This document shows positions 11,641 to 23,521 of a DNA stretch of 64,000 nucleotides, piece after piece (within the stretch, counting starts at the first letter, position 1; the number at the start of each line of letters is the position of its first letter). A program made the position numbers and the translations under genes. Source of the DNA: Epiperipatus broadwayi (taxonomy: Eukaryota; Onychophora; Udeonychophora; Euonychophora; Peripatidae); the NCBI GenBank assembly GCA_028023455.1, contig JAQFVV010012396.1:10953296-11017295 (forward strand). Reading direction: 5' to 3'. Under the pieces are notes generated by a model. It did not search any database. It saw only the letters and a program-made list of their open reading frames with translations, and was not told where the DNA came from.

Positions 11641-13786
11641 ATTTGTACATAATTTTAATTTGAAAAAGAAAGCAAATCTTTAAATATTTTTTGAATGCAT
11701 TATTCTAGAAAGCATGTGGAATGAAGTTGAACTAATGTCACTAGGCTAGTTATTATTCTCGTAAACGATATTATGTTGTCAGTATTAAGAAAAATAAAAA
11801 GCTATTTTTAGCATATTATCCTTCTTGTCATCTATTCAAGGATAGACAATGCATCTTGAAATGTAATCAGCATTGTGAAATGAAGTTCTGATGGAATAAT
11901 TCTAAATAAAATAATTGTCAGTTTGACCATCACCAACAATTTTGGTTCTGTATAATTTTGGTTAAAGTGCAAAGTAAAGTATGCCAGTAATATTAATTAG
12001 TAAGATGTCATGTTACGTTATGACTAAATATTTCATTGAAGTTCTAATATTAGTCATTGTTACCTATTTAGATAGATGATGCATCATAAAACATAACCAG
12101 CATTTAGAAATTAGACTATGAACAATAATTCTAATTAGTTCTGTTATAGTACATCAGGTTAATATAATTTTTTTTTGTATGTACTACATTTTAATGAGTC
12201 ATAATTCAATTAAGATGATCCACATCCAAAATAGTAGAGTTAAAATAATGACTATAAAATTATGACTTTAAAAAAAAATCATAACTACTAAAATATATTT
12301 AATATACATTATATTTATCCATATGTTAATGTTTATGTTAAATAATATTTTAGTAAATGATTCCCCCCACCACCAATTTTAAACTTTTTTCTTCTTCTAT
12401 TTATTTATAGATATTTAGTGCTTATTATATATTTTTAATTCACTAATGGGTTAAATTTTGTAACATAAAAACCATTATATCATTTTTTATATGAGATTCG
12501 TAATTTATGCAAAATTTTGAGAAACCAATTGACTTCACTGTCTGAAGTAAAGTTATAATGAGAAGCTATAGTCCAAAGAGGAAATGCCACCCTAGATGAA
12601 ATATTTTGTCAAGGGATGTATGGAAAGCCTAAATATTTTTAGCCAGTGCTATATATATATAAATCCATTTTAGTTTACTTATTTAACTGTATAATTTGAT
12701 ATAACAGAGTGAGATTGATCAATGTAATCTTTATCACCACTGACCATCATCTCCACAGAGTTATACATCACATCATTAAGTAAATTAGAGGCTAATAAAT
12801 ATTTGACATAACAATGTGAAATTTTTTTAACATTACATATGTAGCAACCCAAACGTGGGACTGGATAAATGACCAATAATGCTACACACACACACAACAT
12901 TCACTTTCATATCATAGGAGTATATACGACTTACATATATATTAAAGACATCTGCACTGTATCTATATATACAAATGGGTGTTTAAGTATGTATATCATA
13001 CAGTAGTCAACATTATCCATAGATTTCAGGCATCCATGGGATAATGAAGGACTTGCAGCAAAAATGGCATAGATACAGAGATCCATTATTTTATATTCTC
13101 ACATAGTATATAAAATTTATGCATTAGTTGTTACTAAAAATTTCTTTATATAAGTGTGCATACATATATATAATTTTGATAGTGATTTTTCTGCAACCTG
13201 CATTGTTAAATAGATACGCTATTAATAAATAACATTGATTAAACTTTTGCCATAAAAAAAGTTTGGACAAAATATCTTGACAATCATTCTACTTACTATG
13301 ATGCACTAATGTAAAGACATTACAATATATATACTATTTATCTTTCAAAAGAAAATTTTATTCACAAACCATAAGAATCATTTACAAAATATATACTATT
13401 TATGTACACATGTATATTAAATACTCATGAATACTGATATGCAAAAAAAAAAGCTGCTACATATATACTGTATATATATAAGCAATTATTTAAGTTTTTT
13501 CAATCTTATCAAATATAACGTTGAAACTTTTTTAAAAATATAAATATTTAGTAATGATTCATTTTTATATTAAACATAAAAAAATCATTAAAACTGGAGT
13601 AAATGATCAAAATTTATATGTAGAAAGTAATCATTTTTCAAAATATTTTATTTCATCACAATAAATATAAATAAAAATTTTGCTAAATTTTAAATATATA
13701 TATATAAGAAATATATGTTTAAGTACTTATATTTAAAATCCCATAATATACTTCATTATCATTTCAACTACTTCAACTGATGGTTT
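11641..13786. other. A+T-rich non-coding stretch
   Basis: No coding signal. A phrase of about 50 bp at 13341-13391 (ATCTTTCAAAAGAAAATTTT..., TTTACAAAA) recurs at 17080-17130, inside an RTE copy, so at least one dispersed repeat boundary lies here. Confidence 0.55.
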
Positions 13787-13794
13787 TCTTTTTC
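13787..13794. repeat. Left target-site duplication of the Merlin composite
   Basis: TCTTTTTC, identical to 27679-27686, directly abutting the inverted ends. Confidence 0.75.
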
Positions 13795-14889
13795 GGTAGT
13801 TGGGGAATATCTGTCCTGCCACTGCTAGAGACGTCATTTCTGCAAAAATTGCAGAAATATTCAGAGTAGGGGCACAAAAGCAGACAACACAAAGTTCCAG
13901 CCGCTAGATGGCGCTGTTCACCATGCGTACACAGAAACATTATGCCAAGTAGCAGCCAGCACTACTGCCTGCTTGGAGCCGCTGTTAGCCATAGGTAAAC
14001 CGATCCAGCTTTCATCATCTACTAAACAGCAAGTAACCAGCAATCTAGCCCACTAGGTGGCGCTGTTTCTCCACGCTATGCGCGGAAAAACGGCACCGTT
14101 TAGAAGCGATATTTACACTCGCTTGCTAGTTCGGGTTTATATCCACGTTCTTAAAACAAACATAGCGTGTAATGTGAAGGTGTGAATAATATAGAAAACC
14201 ATAACTATTTAAATCTGCTTTAAAATTTAATATTCTTACATTGAGTTTCACTCTCTGATAAATCTATGTATTTTTAAATTATTTTATTTTAAAAATCGAT
14301 CTTTTTTTTTCTGTAAAAATGTTTTTTATTTTTTTAAAAAAGTAATTTTTACGACTTCTGTTTTACTTCAATCTTTCAAAACTGCTAAAAATCGTTCTTT
14401 CTGATCTTCGTTATTTTGAAAAGTAATTGTTTGTAAAACTTTTTTTTTTATACTTTAAAATAATATTTCAAGCAACTTTTAAAATAATACAAATTACATT
14501 TCTGTTTATAGATCTTTTATTTCGCAAACGTGTTATTTTAAAAAGATAAATTTGCGTTTTGTTACGTGCGCGAACAATAATTCGAAGATCTCTTACACAA
14601 TAAATATTTTTAAATTACTGGAGAGAAAACAAATAAAACTTTCCTTTAAATATATTAAAAGATCTATTCAGTTCAAAAATAAATTTATTAAAATTAATAT
14701 ATGTGCAAGCAATAAAACATCAAACAGATTGTAGTGTGTGGTGATTTATTCAGTGTAAAAATCAACATGTTATTTTAAAATGATTGTAAAAGTAATGTTA
14801 CTTATTTATAAGAGCTTAACAATGAGTTAATTTGTTCCATAATTACGCTGTTACAAGTTTTTTTAATTTTGATTAAAGTAAAACAAGAT
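13795..14889 (+). repeat. Left Merlin terminal inverted repeat (1095 bp)
   Basis: Pairs in inverted orientation with 26654-27678. The outer ~350 bp are G+C-richer than anything nearby and carry GGCGCTGTT motifs (about 13923 and 14058). The inner part is A+T-rich with poly-T runs. The two arms differ by scattered substitutions and a few indels, the right arm being about 70 bp shorter. The inner edge is the RTE target site AAAACAAGAT. Confidence 0.8.
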
Positions 14890-14897
14890 CATCATCA

Positions 14898-17080
14898 TCA
14901 ACTATTATCAATCCACTGCAGGATGAACATCCCTCCAAGTTTAATCCATCTCAGATCTTTAGCTTCTCTTCTCCACATCATCCCTGCACACTTTCTTATT
15001 TCATCTATCCATCTCACATGTGGTCTCTTCCTGGGTCTTCTACAATCTCTTGGAATCCAGTTTAAGATTTCAATTGTCCATCTATTATCATCTCTTCTAG
15101 CAATATGTCCAGCCCAACTCCACTTTAATCTTTTCAATGAAATCAGTTACACCTTATTGTTCTCTTACCGATATATTGCATTTTCGATCTCTTCTTGTTA
15201 CTCCCAATATACATCTCTCCATACTTCTTTGAGTGGTCTGAAGTCTGTATTGCTCTTCTATTAAGTATCCAAGTCTCAGATCCATAAGTAAGAACAGGTA
15301 AAACACATTTATTAAAAATCTTCCTTTACAAACACATAGGCATATTTCCTTTTAGTATCAAGTTATTTCTACCAAAAGCACTCCAACCAAGTTTAATTCT
15401 ATGATTAATTTCATCCATTATGTTTCCATCTGTATTAATAATCTGACCAAGATATTTATAGCTGTTAACTTCTAACTCATCATAATCAATCTTTATTTTC
15501 ATATTTTGAGAAAATCCATTAAATATTACTTTAGTCTTTTTAATATTTATCTTTAGTCCTACTTTCCTATTTTCATCTGATAACTCCTGCAACATTTCCT
15601 GCAGCTCTAAAGCATTATTTGCAAAAACAACTACATCATCTGAAAAATTTTAATGACTTAAATAATCATTTACTTTCACTCCTTCAGCTTCCCATTTTAA
15701 TCCACAAAATACTTCTTGCAGCACTGCTGTAAAAAGTTTTGGAGATACTTACACTCTCCTCAATGTTGACTTTTACTGTATCATTATATAATCTAATTGT
15801 TGCTGATCCATTTTTATAAATATTCTTTATGTTTTCATCTGTATTAATAATCTGACCAAGATATTTATAGCTGTTAACTTCTAACTCATCATAATCAATC
15901 TTTATTTTCATATTTTGAGAAAATCCATTAAATATTACTTTAGTCTTTTTAATATTTATCTTTAGTCCTACTTTCCTATTTTCATCTGATAACTCCTGCA
16001 ACATTTCCTGCAGCTCTAGAGCATTATTTGCAAAAACAACTACATCATCTGCAAAATCTAAATGACTTAAATAATCTCCATTTACTTTCACTCCTTTAGC
16101 TTCCCATTTTAATCCATAAAATACTTCTTGCAGCACTGCTGTAAAAAGTTTTGGATATGGAGTCATCCTGCTTTACACCCTTCTCAATGTTGACTTTCAT
16201 AGTATCATTATGCAATCTAATTGTTGCTGTTGCATTTTTATAAATATTCTTTAAAATATAACAATATCTTGGATCTATACCTTGATGATCTAATGCTTTA
16301 ATCACTGATGAAATGTTTATAGAATCAAATGCCTTTTCATAATCTACAAATCCAAAGCATAATGGCAACTCATATTCATTTGTCCTTTTTATAACTTCTC
16401 TCAATACCTAGATATGATCTACTCTACTAAAACTACTTTTAAATCCAGCTTGTTCTCTTGGTTGGTGGAAATCCAATGTTCTCTGTAGACGAGTTGTAAT
16501 TATCTTGGTAAAAATTTTGTATAAAACTGATAAAAGGCTGATAAGTCTGTAATTTCTAATATCTTCTTTATCACCTTTTTTAAATATTAATATTAATACT
16601 ACATTCCCCAAGCACCTGCTACATCTTTATCATTTAGACATTTGATATATAACTTTACTAAAAAAAATTCTATTTCTTCACCTGCTTCTTTTAATATATC
16701 AATTATAATTCCACCATTAACTGGAGCCTTTCCTTTCTTCATACATTTAATTGCATATCTCACTTCCTCATTTAAAATTCTGGGCAATTCAGAAGATGTA
16801 ATAGATATAGGAGATACTTGTTCTTTATTACTATATAATTCTTGATAAAAAGTCTTCTATCCATTTCATGATGTCATCTCTCTTTTTAGTAATAATTCCA
16901 TCTTTTTTTTCTTATTGCAGATATAAATTTTCTACCAATACCAAAATGTTGTTTTACATTCGTGAGACTTTTATTCTCTTCTACAGCTTTCCTTGCTAGT
17001 TCACAGTTATAGTTTCTTATATCATATTCAACTTTTTTCTGCACCATTTTATAAAATTTAAGGTATTCAATCCTTTTTAT
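14898..17080 (-). pseudogene. RTE reverse transcriptase and C-terminal region, broken, with a 409-bp duplication
   Basis: On the minus strand: GKAPVNGGIIIDILKEAG, LIFKKGDKEDIRNY, PREQAGFKS, FGFVDYEKAFDSI (motif A), a degenerate motif B (GVKQDDSISK), LDFADDVVVFA (motif C), KINIKKTKVIFNG and YKYLGQIIN. At about 15835 the text jumps back to an IYKNGSATIRLYND block and repeats through FADD (written FSDD) to YKYLGQIIN, then goes on to the LTYGSETW region and the (GAT)n end. The repeat distance is 409 bp (15432 against 15841). Frameshifts occur at about 16600, 16400, 16130 and 15650. Confidence 0.8.
15432..16250 (-). repeat. 409-bp tandem duplication within the RTE RT
   Basis: GTATTAATAATCTGACCAAG recurs at 15432 and 15841 with nearly identical surrounding text. 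The same duplication, with period 410 and the same junction between the NTDGNI and KNIYKNG segments, is present in the right arm copy (25671 against 26081). Confidence 0.85.
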
Positions 17081-17082
17081 CT

Positions 17083-17926
17083 TTCAAAGGAAATTTTATT
17101 CACAAACTATAAAAATCATTTACAAAAAGAAGGACATTTACATATCAAACTCAAAGGAGACCAGTCAACAAAATCAGAGGTTAGACTTGTATATATAAAC
17201 AAAAAACAATTAATTTCATATCAATTACATTAAGACCTTAGTTATCACCAGAAATTGAAGACATATAACTTTCCATTCCAGAAATCATAGTAGTGGCCCA
17301 TTTACATTAATCTGATCATGTATATCACATATGTGATGGTGTTAGTCAATTCAAACACATATAAGTTTGTTTAATTTATGAACATGTGGACAATGATTAA
17401 AACCATATTTGGCTATTTAGTCTATAGAGCTTTATCTTATCAAGTGAAGAGCATTTCCAATATTTCTGTGTGTATTAATTTAACACTTTAAATATCGAGA
17501 GATTAATCATTGTGAACAATATATGAAAACCATACACTTTACTTGTAGATCATGAAGTTAGCCAATCCAATATAGGGATCACATTGATAAAAATTACTTA
17601 AAAGCAGGTTTTCATAGAATACGTAAGACTGAAAATTACATGAAATATATCATAGATTCATTACAGTAAACAAATCAGTTACCATTAAGCATTATTAAAG
17701 CAGTCTTAATATATTCATTGGGTCATTGATTAAACTGACCCGTTAATCAAATGAAAGCCCTTTCCTATTATTCATCAATTAGATGAATAACTTTATAATG
17801 GCATTTTCTAGTTCTTGGATCTCTTCCATATAAAGCTTATCTAGAATGTTTTAGGTAAATGGTTCATTCAAATTTTCTCAGTATCTGTGGATTTACAACT
17901 TTATATTCTTTTCATCATCGGTACTA
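17083..17926. mobile_element. Unidentified ~844-bp insert in the RTE
   Basis: Sequence absent from all other RTE copies interrupts the region between endonuclease and RT. Its left edge (ATCTTTCAAAGG..., TTTACAAAA) resembles 13341-13391, so it belongs to a dispersed repeat. No ORF, TIR or target duplication could be defined. Confidence 0.5.
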
Positions 17927-17967
17927 CACTTCTTTTCTTCATAAATTCTCTAGTCTCAGTAAAAATT

Positions 17968-19185
17968 TTATTGGTCAATTGGCTTTTTTCTACTAGCTAT
18001 CTTTACTGCAGTTTTTAAAAGTGTATCAGTTATTTTCATATTAATTTCATTCAAATCTGAATCATGTTCAAAATCTACTAATACTTGAAACCGATTTGTA
18101 AGTTCTAATTTAAATTCATTAGAATGTTTCTGAAGATTAGGAATAGCAACTATAAATATTGTTTTTCTTACTAATTTTTGTCTCTCTAGTTGTGCATTAA
18201 CACATATCTTACATCTTACTAATCGATGATCACTTCCCATGTTAAATTTATTAAGAACATTACAATCTTGAAATATGTATTTTCTGTTAGTCAAAATATA
18301 TTCCAATTCTGCTGTAACTTCATTTGGATGTTTCCATGTTTATTTCCTTTTAACATTTTTCTCAAAAAAGAATTCATAATATAAAGTTTTTCTTTTTCTG
18401 CAAATTCCACAAGTCTATGTCCTCTCTCATTTCTATTACCATAACCAAAATTACCTACAGCACTTTCATCTTTAATTTGTTTACCAATTCTAGCATTAAA
18501 GTCTCCCATAACAATTTTAAAATGTTGTTTACTCTGACCAAAAGCCTTTTGTATATCCATATAAAAATCTTCTACTGCTTCATCACTATGAAAATTTGTT
18601 GGGGCATAAACCTGAATTATCTCCATTTGGTATCTGCTATTAAGTTGTATAACTAATCTTGCCACTCTGTTCAATACACCATCAATCTAGATAACATTGT
18701 TCTTCACTTTTTATTTACAATAAATCCTACTCCACTTGTATTTCCAATATTTGTACCTTTATAATAGAGTACATGTCCATTTTTTAAATCAATTGTCTCT
18801 TCACCTTTTCTTCTAACTTCACAAAGTCCAATAATGTCCCATTGAATATAAGACACTTCTTCTAATTCTTGCAATCTTCCTTCACTTGAAAATGATCTGC
18901 AGTTGTAAGCACCTAAATAAAAAGTCATCATCAAATGGCAGCCTGGCTCTTGCAATCTTCCTTCACTTGAAAGTGATCTGCAGTTGTAAGTAATACCTAA
19001 ATAAAAAAAGTCATCATCAAATGGCAGCCTGGGTCCACAATCAGGGGATTCTTAGCACGCTCAGCCTTCGGCCAACAACTGCTGCCTTGGTTGGTGACTT
19101 TACAGTCTCCTGGGAATAAGGGCCATGATTTATTTTTGTCTGTCATAATTGTATATATATATATATATGGAAAAATATTTATCAT
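17968..19185 (-). pseudogene. RTE endonuclease (APE type) region, broken
   Basis: Endonuclease pieces occur in order in shifting frames: the leader with MTDKNKSWPLFPG, YNCRSFSSEGR, GLCEVRRKGE (catalytic Glu region), QVYAPT, VMGDFNARIG, and GSDHRLV (catalytic Asp-His). A local duplication of the CHLMMTF.. segment, about 80 bp, lies at 18920-19030. It would nick DNA for target-primed reverse transcription in an intact copy. Frameshifts at about 18300, 18690 and 18960 inactivate it. Confidence 0.8.
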
Positions 19186-19487
19186 TTACACAAGCATTCA
19201 TTCTGCCTTATCAAGCAACTGAGAAGAAAGTCAATGGTGTTTCTTGATCTTAAACTCAGAGGTAAAAATCCAATAACCTCATCATGCTGGCTAATGTGTG
19301 TTGGTGAGCAGCCCATCAATGTTTATATACTATATGAATAATCACATAGTAATAACAGCTGCAATGACAAGAATGTGTGGAGTGGACATTAAGAATTTGC
19401 CCTGCTCTGTTCCTTTAAGGCCTCCAAGAGGAATCAAAGGGTTCCTTTCAATTAATAGCAAACTCCTTTCTGCAGCCAAAACAAGAT

Positions 19488-20575
19488 AAAAGGAATTATT
19501 CTTATACTGCACTTTTAGGGCCTAAAGTAAATAATTTATGTATATATATAAAAAAATTGATAGAATTTTTTAGTCTGATAAATACAAAATACATTAGATC
19601 CAAGGAACTATAAAGGTAAATGCTACTTTATAGTTAATTCTGATTGATAATTTGGAACTATGTTAAATGTCATTTCTATCACATCTATGAAAATTTTTGT
19701 AAAGTTGAACTGAATCTCAGAAAAGCAAAATTACCAATCTCAAGTTGAGACCAAAAATAGAATGTCATTTTTATTATATGTCTAGTAAAAAAAAGTATTA
19801 TGAAGTTTCTCAATAATATCTGGACATATTCTCTATGCATAGTGGATAAATGTACAGCTATTGTAGATGATTGCAATAATAATTGAATATTAAATGTGTA
19901 ATGAAGAAAAAACCGGTTGGATATCTAGTTTCATGAAAACTTAGATGATATAAGATTTTTTAAAGAGAATTCTCAAAATTTATTTATAAACATATTAGAA
20001 AAAATCTGTAATTCATTATGAATAAATATATCACATGAACACTGTAATTCATTATAAATAAATATATCACATGAACAGTTGTTGCAAGTATGAAAATCTA
20101 CTTAAGTAATTAAGGATGGCAATAAATTTGTAACCTCCTGGGTGCAGACAATTTCTTGCATTAAATCAAATCTTAATGATTAATCAAAGCAAATAATAGT
20201 TTATTAGTTGATATTGTGAAGTTGGTAAATATTTAAGTGTCTCTGTTGGGTGATATATATTAAAATTTGTCCATTTAGAAATTCATTTATAGATTCTTTA
20301 AACCACCTAACTATTCACAAGCATTACATTAAAAAATCTGTAGAGATTCTAACCAGTAAATAAATCCAAGTATATTTATTATCTCCTTTAAGTTTGCCAC
20401 TGTTTTCTGTTTGATCACAACCCATAAGTTAATAATTGTTGAAATCTACCGAAAAATGCTATAATACATCATAATGGCAATTCTAGAGATATCATTCAGG
20501 TATAATTTTAAGTCACTATGAATTCTTTATGAACTTTCATTTTAGTATTGGTTATTAGAATTTGTTATAATCCTA
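19488..20575. other. Merlin left-arm interior
   Basis: Sequence following the RTE insertion point. 20409-20575 pairs in inverted orientation with 22855-23015 (for example GATATCATTCAGGTATAATT). 19488-20408 has no partner in the right arm, suggesting a deletion there. No gene seen. Confidence 0.6.
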
Positions 20576-20775
20576 CAAATGGTCTAAATAGTACTTTCAT
20601 TGAGATACATTCCACTCTTTGCAACTGTAAAAAAGGACAACAAAATTTGAACGACTGTTATAATTTTTCAAAAATCTTTTTAAAATAACACGATTGTGAA
20701 ATAGTAATTTCCACTAACTTTTATACTAATACAAATTATATTTTGGTTTATAGATCTTTCAATATTTTATAAAAA

Positions 20776-21667
20776 ATGGCAAAGCTTCTTAAAGTCTGGG
20801 AATTGCCAGCCACAGAAAAGGAAGCTATTGCATTTTTACAGACTGAAAACATTTTGCCACAGAACAGAAAATGTTCTTGTGGCAAAGACATGACTCTGCA
20901 TTCTTAATGCAGATGGTGTCTTTATTGCAATGCCTGTGCCTGCAAGAAAAGTCATTTAATTCATGAAAGCACAAGGTTCGAAAGCTCCAGGATCCCCTTT
21001 TTGACAGATGTACATCTCCTATACTACTGGAATAGAGATGACCTTTCAGACCAATGTGGTCATGAAGATCTACAACTGTCCAGCAAGGCCTTAGTAAGCT
21101 GGAACAATGGGATAAGAGAACTGTGCAGTGAAAACCTGCTGTGCCACATAGGATGTCTAATCGGTGGTCCCAATAAAAATGTGGAGGTGGACAAAACCCT
21201 GTTTAGTAGGAATAAAAACCATCAGGGTTGTATGCTTCCCCCACAATGGATATTCGGAGGTGTGTGCTGTGACACAGGGAAATGCTTTAACATGTGTGTT
21301 CCATGTACATCTGCAAGCACACTACTTCAACACATACATGATAACATATAGCCAGGATCCACTATATTCTCAGACTGCTGAAAGAGCTACAGAATGTCTG
21401 ACCTTGAGGATGCGGATTTTAGCCACATGATAGTCAACTACCGCTACAACTTTGTTGACCTGACAACTGGCACTCACACACAGAACACTGAGCATCTGTG
21501 GGGGCTGTTAAAGTGGTGAAACAAAAAACTGTGGCACAGCCCACCAAAACCTCAACAACTATCTAGTGGAATTTATGTGGCGATGCCTACACAAGGGAGA
21601 TTTGTTCAGTGCTCTTCTAGCTGAAATGCGTCTGCAACAGTTGGATGGTGATTCAGCTCCTGCACAG
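20776..21667 (+). pseudogene. Merlin transposase (IS1595/ISXO2-type DDE), dead
   Basis: The ATG at 20776 opens MAKLLKVWELPATEKEAIAF, then a zinc-ribbon-like CSCG...WCLYCNACAC block, IGGPNKNVEVDKTLFSR (first catalytic Asp), QWIFGGVC, a STIFSDC block (second Asp), then HTQNTEHLWG (catalytic Glu) and LVEFMWR, the usual C-terminal motif. The length of about 297 codons fits. In-frame stops occur at 20905, about 21349, about 21379 and about 21517, plus a frameshift near 21530, so it is a pseudogene. CAG/GTACTT at 21667 with an acceptor TTTTTTAG at 21773 suggests a short 3' intron. This domain in animals defines Merlin DNA transposons. In an intact element it would cut and rejoin the TIRs. Confidence 0.85.
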
Positions 21668-22854
21668 GTACTTTTTTTGTAGATGTGTTTTATAGTAATG
21701 AAATGGTTTGTATTAATGTCTATATTGATGGTACCATATTGATTTAATTTTTGTTTTGTTTTTTATTTTTTAGAACTCAACAAGACCCAACTAACATTGC
21801 AGGTGTTCTTTTTCTTTTTTTAAAATGTTTTTTTCTTTAAAATGGTTTTTTTCTTAATAAACTTGTTATTTTTCCATTAAAATTGTCTTCACTTTCATTA
21901 AAATAGTTATTTTACAATTGCATATCTTACGGCTTGCTTGAAAAGTGTGTGTGTATAAATGTTATAATTTTTCAAATGTCAAATAAATCCGTTATGTTTT
22001 CCGTATAATTTTTTTTTTTAACAGTTGAACTGTGTGTGTATATCTCATAGTGTATGTGTGCATTGGCCATATGTAATTTTAGGGATTACAATGGGAAGCT
22101 AAAGGAATGAAAGTAAATGGTTGACATACAATATCAAGACTGCATTCTTCTTAAAGACAAAATTATTTCCTAAATTCTAACTTCTATAAAGATCCTGCTA
22201 TCTCCACTATATCTTCACTAAACCATCTAACCCTATTACACAATTAACCTATTGTGACAATAAAATCTAGATCTTAACTTTTTACTTATGGATTCAGCCT
22301 TGCTTGTGGTAACCATAATGAATATTAAAGATATTAATCCACAATTAAAAGTTCACAAACTAATTTTTTTTTTGTTACAATCTATTTGCTTTTCAATAAT
22401 GTACAAATCTGAAACATGCTCATATTTTGGCTTATTCAAAATAATAGATGAATGACAGACCAGCAATGGGCATCATTATCTTGTTTAATTTGAAAAATGT
22501 CTCTGGTCTGATTTATCTTTAAGAATTATTGGCTTTGTTATAATTATATACGTATTCAAATATTAATACTACTTTCCTGACATTTTCATAATACATCATT
22601 AAAACCAAAGATGTCATTATATTTATTTTTTAATTTCACAATGTAGTCAAACTCTAAATGATTACATGCATTTTGCATGCAATATTTATGCAAACTATCA
22701 TTTTTATTCCACTTCTCAGTACTAAACAGTTCTTACAGATTATATTGTTGACAACTTCTCAGCCTCAATACTTGATCGCTTATTTCTCTCTTCATCACTT
22801 GCAGCAGTCTACATAAGTAAAGTTCATTCTTTTTTTCTCTCTGATATTATCTTA
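21668..22854. other. Merlin loop, non-coding
   Basis: Contains a possible 107-bp intron (21668-21773), an A+T-rich 3' region with AATAAA-type words (21855, 21981), and a short RTE scrap at 22079-22125. Otherwise nothing recognised. Confidence 0.5.
22079..22125 (+). mobile_element. RTE scrap (about 45 bp)
   Basis: TTACAATGGGAAGCTAAAGG followed by AATGAAAGTAAATGG matches the RTE segment encoding GLKWE(A/T)KGVKVNG, between RT motifs B and C. It is too short to show ends. Confidence 0.6.
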
Positions 22855-23024
22855 GATTACAATTATAACCAAAATCTAATAACCATTACTAAAATAAAGG
22901 TTCATAAAGGATTCATAGTGACTTAAAATTATATCTGAATGATATCTCTAGAATTGTCATTATGATGTATTATAGCATTTTTCAGTACATTTCAACAATT
23001 ATTAACATATGGGGTTGTGGTCAA

Positions 23025-23521
23025 ACAGATGGAAACATAATGGATGAAATTAATCATAGAATTAAACTTGGTTGGAGTGCTTTTGGTAGAAATAACTTGA
23101 TACTAAAAGGAAATATGCCTACGTGTTTGAAAAGGAAGGTTTTTAATGAATGTGTTTTGCCAGTTCTTACTTATGGATCTGAGATTTGGATACTTAATAA
23201 AAGAGCAATACAGAGACTTCAGACCACTCAAAGAAGTATGGAAAGATGCATGTTGGGAGTAACAAGAAGAGATTATAAATGCAATATATGGGTAAGAGAG
23301 CAAACAGGTGTTACTGACCTCATTGAAAAAATTAAAAGACTGCAGTGTAGTTGGGCTGGACATTTTGCTAGAAGAGATAATAATATATGGACAATTGAAA
23401 TCTTAAACTGGATTCCAAGAGATTGTAAATACCTAGAAAGACATCACATGTGAGATGGGTGGATGAAATAAAGTGTGCAGGGTGATGTGGGGAAAAGAAG
23501 CTAAAGATCAGAGAAGATGGA
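23025..23521 (+). mobile_element. RTE 3'-half fragment joined to the next RTE
   Basis: From 23025 the text enters RTE sequence at NIMDEINHRIKLGWSAFGRN and runs through LPVLTYGSEIW, ERCMLGVTRRD and the AGHFARRDNN block to the KEAKD/DQRRW block. There, at about 23520, it passes directly into endonuclease sequence of another RTE copy (LQELEEKLSYIKWD) with a few bases of microhomology (GATGGATT against GAAGATT). The C-terminal tail and (GAT)n end are missing. Confidence 0.8.

Larger units (their letters stand above)
14890..19477 (-). mobile_element. Full-length RTE LINE in the left Merlin arm (dead)
   Basis: A 10-bp duplication AAAACAAGAT flanks it (14880-14889 and 19478-19487). The 5' end (19477) starts GGCTGCAGAAAGGAG, identical to both RTEs at 56-63 kb, and the 3' end is a short (GAT)n tail. 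Removing an ~844-bp insert (17083-17926) and a 409-bp internal duplication from 4588 bp leaves about 3.3 kb, the length of the other full copies. The order on the minus strand is 5' UTR, endonuclease, RT, C-terminal region. Multiple frameshifts and stops are present. Confidence 0.85.

Noticed and set aside
12870-12900. ACACACACAC tract as a functional element
   Set aside because: A short simple repeat; nothing else supports function.
21001-21351. 116-codon plus-strand open stretch as an intact small gene
   Set aside because: It is the middle of the Merlin transposase between two in-frame stops; the motifs before and after continue in the same reading frame.
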